A stretch of 21,768 nucleotides of DNA from Clostridiales bacterium UBA4706 (GTDB lineage: Bacteria; Bacillota; Clostridia; Oscillospirales; Oscillospiraceae). Positions 21,064-21,768 of this stretch are shown here, piece after piece. Both the position numbers and the translations under genes were made by a program. The DNA lies in contig DHKA01000033.1 in assembly GCA_002404605.1 (NCBI GenBank), positions 1-21,768 of the forward strand, given 5' to 3'. The number at the start of each line of letters is the position of its first letter. The first letter of the stretch is position 1. The notes beneath the pieces are model-generated. The model had not been told where the DNA came from. It worked only from the letters and a program-made list of their open reading frames with translations, and ran no database searches.

Positions 21064-21768
21064 AAATCACAACCGTACAGGCGCAGGAGAGCGGCGAGAG
21101 GATCGACGCTCTCCTTGCGCGTTCGGGCTACACCCGCTCCGCCGCTGCGCGGCTCATCGCCGCCGGGCAGGTGACAAGAGAGGGAAAGGCCGTCAAAAAA
21201 AGCGAGCTTACCCGCGCGGGAGATGTGTTCCTCGTCACCGAAGACGATACGCCCGCCCCGGCGAGCGCCGTGGCGCAGGATATCCCGCTCGACATCGTCT
21301 ATGAGGACGCGGATCTCATCGTGGTGAACAAGCCGCGCGGTCTCGTTGTGCATCCCGCGCCCGGCCACCCGGACGGGACGCTCGTGAACGCCCTGCTGCA
21401 CCACTGCGGCGACTCGCTTTCCGGCATCGGCGGGGAGATGCGCCCCGGCATCGTCCACCGCATCGACCGCGACACGAGCGGTCTTCTGATCGTTGCGAAG
21501 AACGATTTCTCCCACCAGTCGCTCTCGGCGCAGCTTGCCGACCGGAGCCTTTCGCGCATGTATGAGGCCGTCGTTCACGGCGGCTTTCGCGCCGATTCCG
21601 GTACCGTGAACGCTCCCGTCGGCCGCCACCCGGTCGATCGGAAGCGCATGGCCGTCACGGAGAAAAACTCCCGCCACGCCGTGACGCACTGGGAGGTCAT
21701 CGAGCGCTACGCCGGATTCACGCACATCCGCTGCAAGCTGGAGACCGGGCGCACGCACCAGATCCGCG
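21060..21768 (+). CDS. rluD: RluD-type 23S rRNA pseudouridine synthase, 3' end outside window
   Basis: The gene starts at ATG 21060, overlapping the lspA stop as ATGA, and is still open at the last base (236 codons visible of about 300). Residues about 13-60 are an S4 RNA-binding domain (ERIDALLARSGYTRSAAARL then IAAGQVTREGKAVKK). The catalytic domain shows DLIVVNKPRGLVVHPAPGH and the active-site motif HRIDRDTSGLLIVAK, with catalytic Asp136. The last residues, LETGRTHQIR, are the conserved motif III of the RluA family. RluA/RluD enzymes turn uridine into pseudouridine in rRNA. The lspA-rluD order is the same as lspA-ylyB in Bacillus. The exact target site cannot be told. Confidence 0.95.
   Translation, partial: MKITTVQAQESGERIDALLARSGYTRSAAARLIAAGQVTREGKAVKKSELTRAGDVFLVTEDDTPAPASAVAQDIPLDIVYEDADLIVVNKPRGLVVHPAPGHPDGTLVNALLHHCGDSLSGIGGEMRPGIVHRIDRDTSGLLIVAKNDFSHQSLSAQLADRSLSRMYEAVVHGGFRADSGTVNAPVGRHPVDRKRMAVTEKNSRHAVTHWEVIERYAGFTHIRCKLETGRTHQIR

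Overview
The window looks like chromosomal backbone of a high-GC, low-G+C-lineage (Firmicutes) anaerobe, most likely a gut Clostridia member near Oscillospiraceae. The evidence is a pyruvate phosphate dikinase C-terminus, an endonuclease-type MutL, a SepF/DivIVA division cluster joined to ileS-lspA-rluD as in Bacillus, and strong AGGAGG-type ribosome sites. It also has the small palindromic repeats that are scattered through such genomes. Placement below the class level is inference.

Layout. (1) 1-111: tail of ppdK with its terminator, then a 339-base spacer with a good promoter. (2) 451-3456: a 1001-residue lipoprotein with three near-identical ~120-residue repeats and a C-terminal transglutaminase-like domain. 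It is less GC-rich than its neighbours. (3) 3519-8528, minus strand: miaB, mutS and a DUF4097-type membrane-anchored beta-repeat protein, one operon. (4) 8779-11065, plus strand: mutL followed by a MATE transporter remnant whose middle is deleted. (5) 11262-12113, minus strand: a DegV-family fatty-acid-binding protein. (6) 12188-19771, plus strand: miaA, hfq, an HlyD-like protein, yggS, sepF, divIVA, ileS. (7) 19996 to the end: lspA with a long disordered tail, overlapping an rluD-type pseudouridine synthase that runs off the window.

How the genes fit together. mutS and mutL supply mismatch repair. miaA and miaB act in sequence on tRNA A37 (prenylation, then methylthiolation). hfq is the RNA chaperone usually placed after miaA. 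yggS, sepF and divIVA are the conserved division/PLP-homeostasis block. ileS, lspA and rluD follow in the order known from Bacillus, but ylmG and ylmH are missing.

The miaB-mutS-mutL-miaA-hfq order common in Clostridia appears broken: miaB-mutS is divergent from mutL, and a transporter remnant and degV sit between mutL and miaA. Two families of structured repeats occur in the gaps. One ~110-base family lies at 8562 and 11069, on both sides of mutL. A ~172-base family lies at 13153 and 19776 in inverted orientation, flanking hfq-ileS. Both families show compensatory base changes between copies. I see no CRISPR array, tRNA, rRNA, insertion sequence, phage or defence system.
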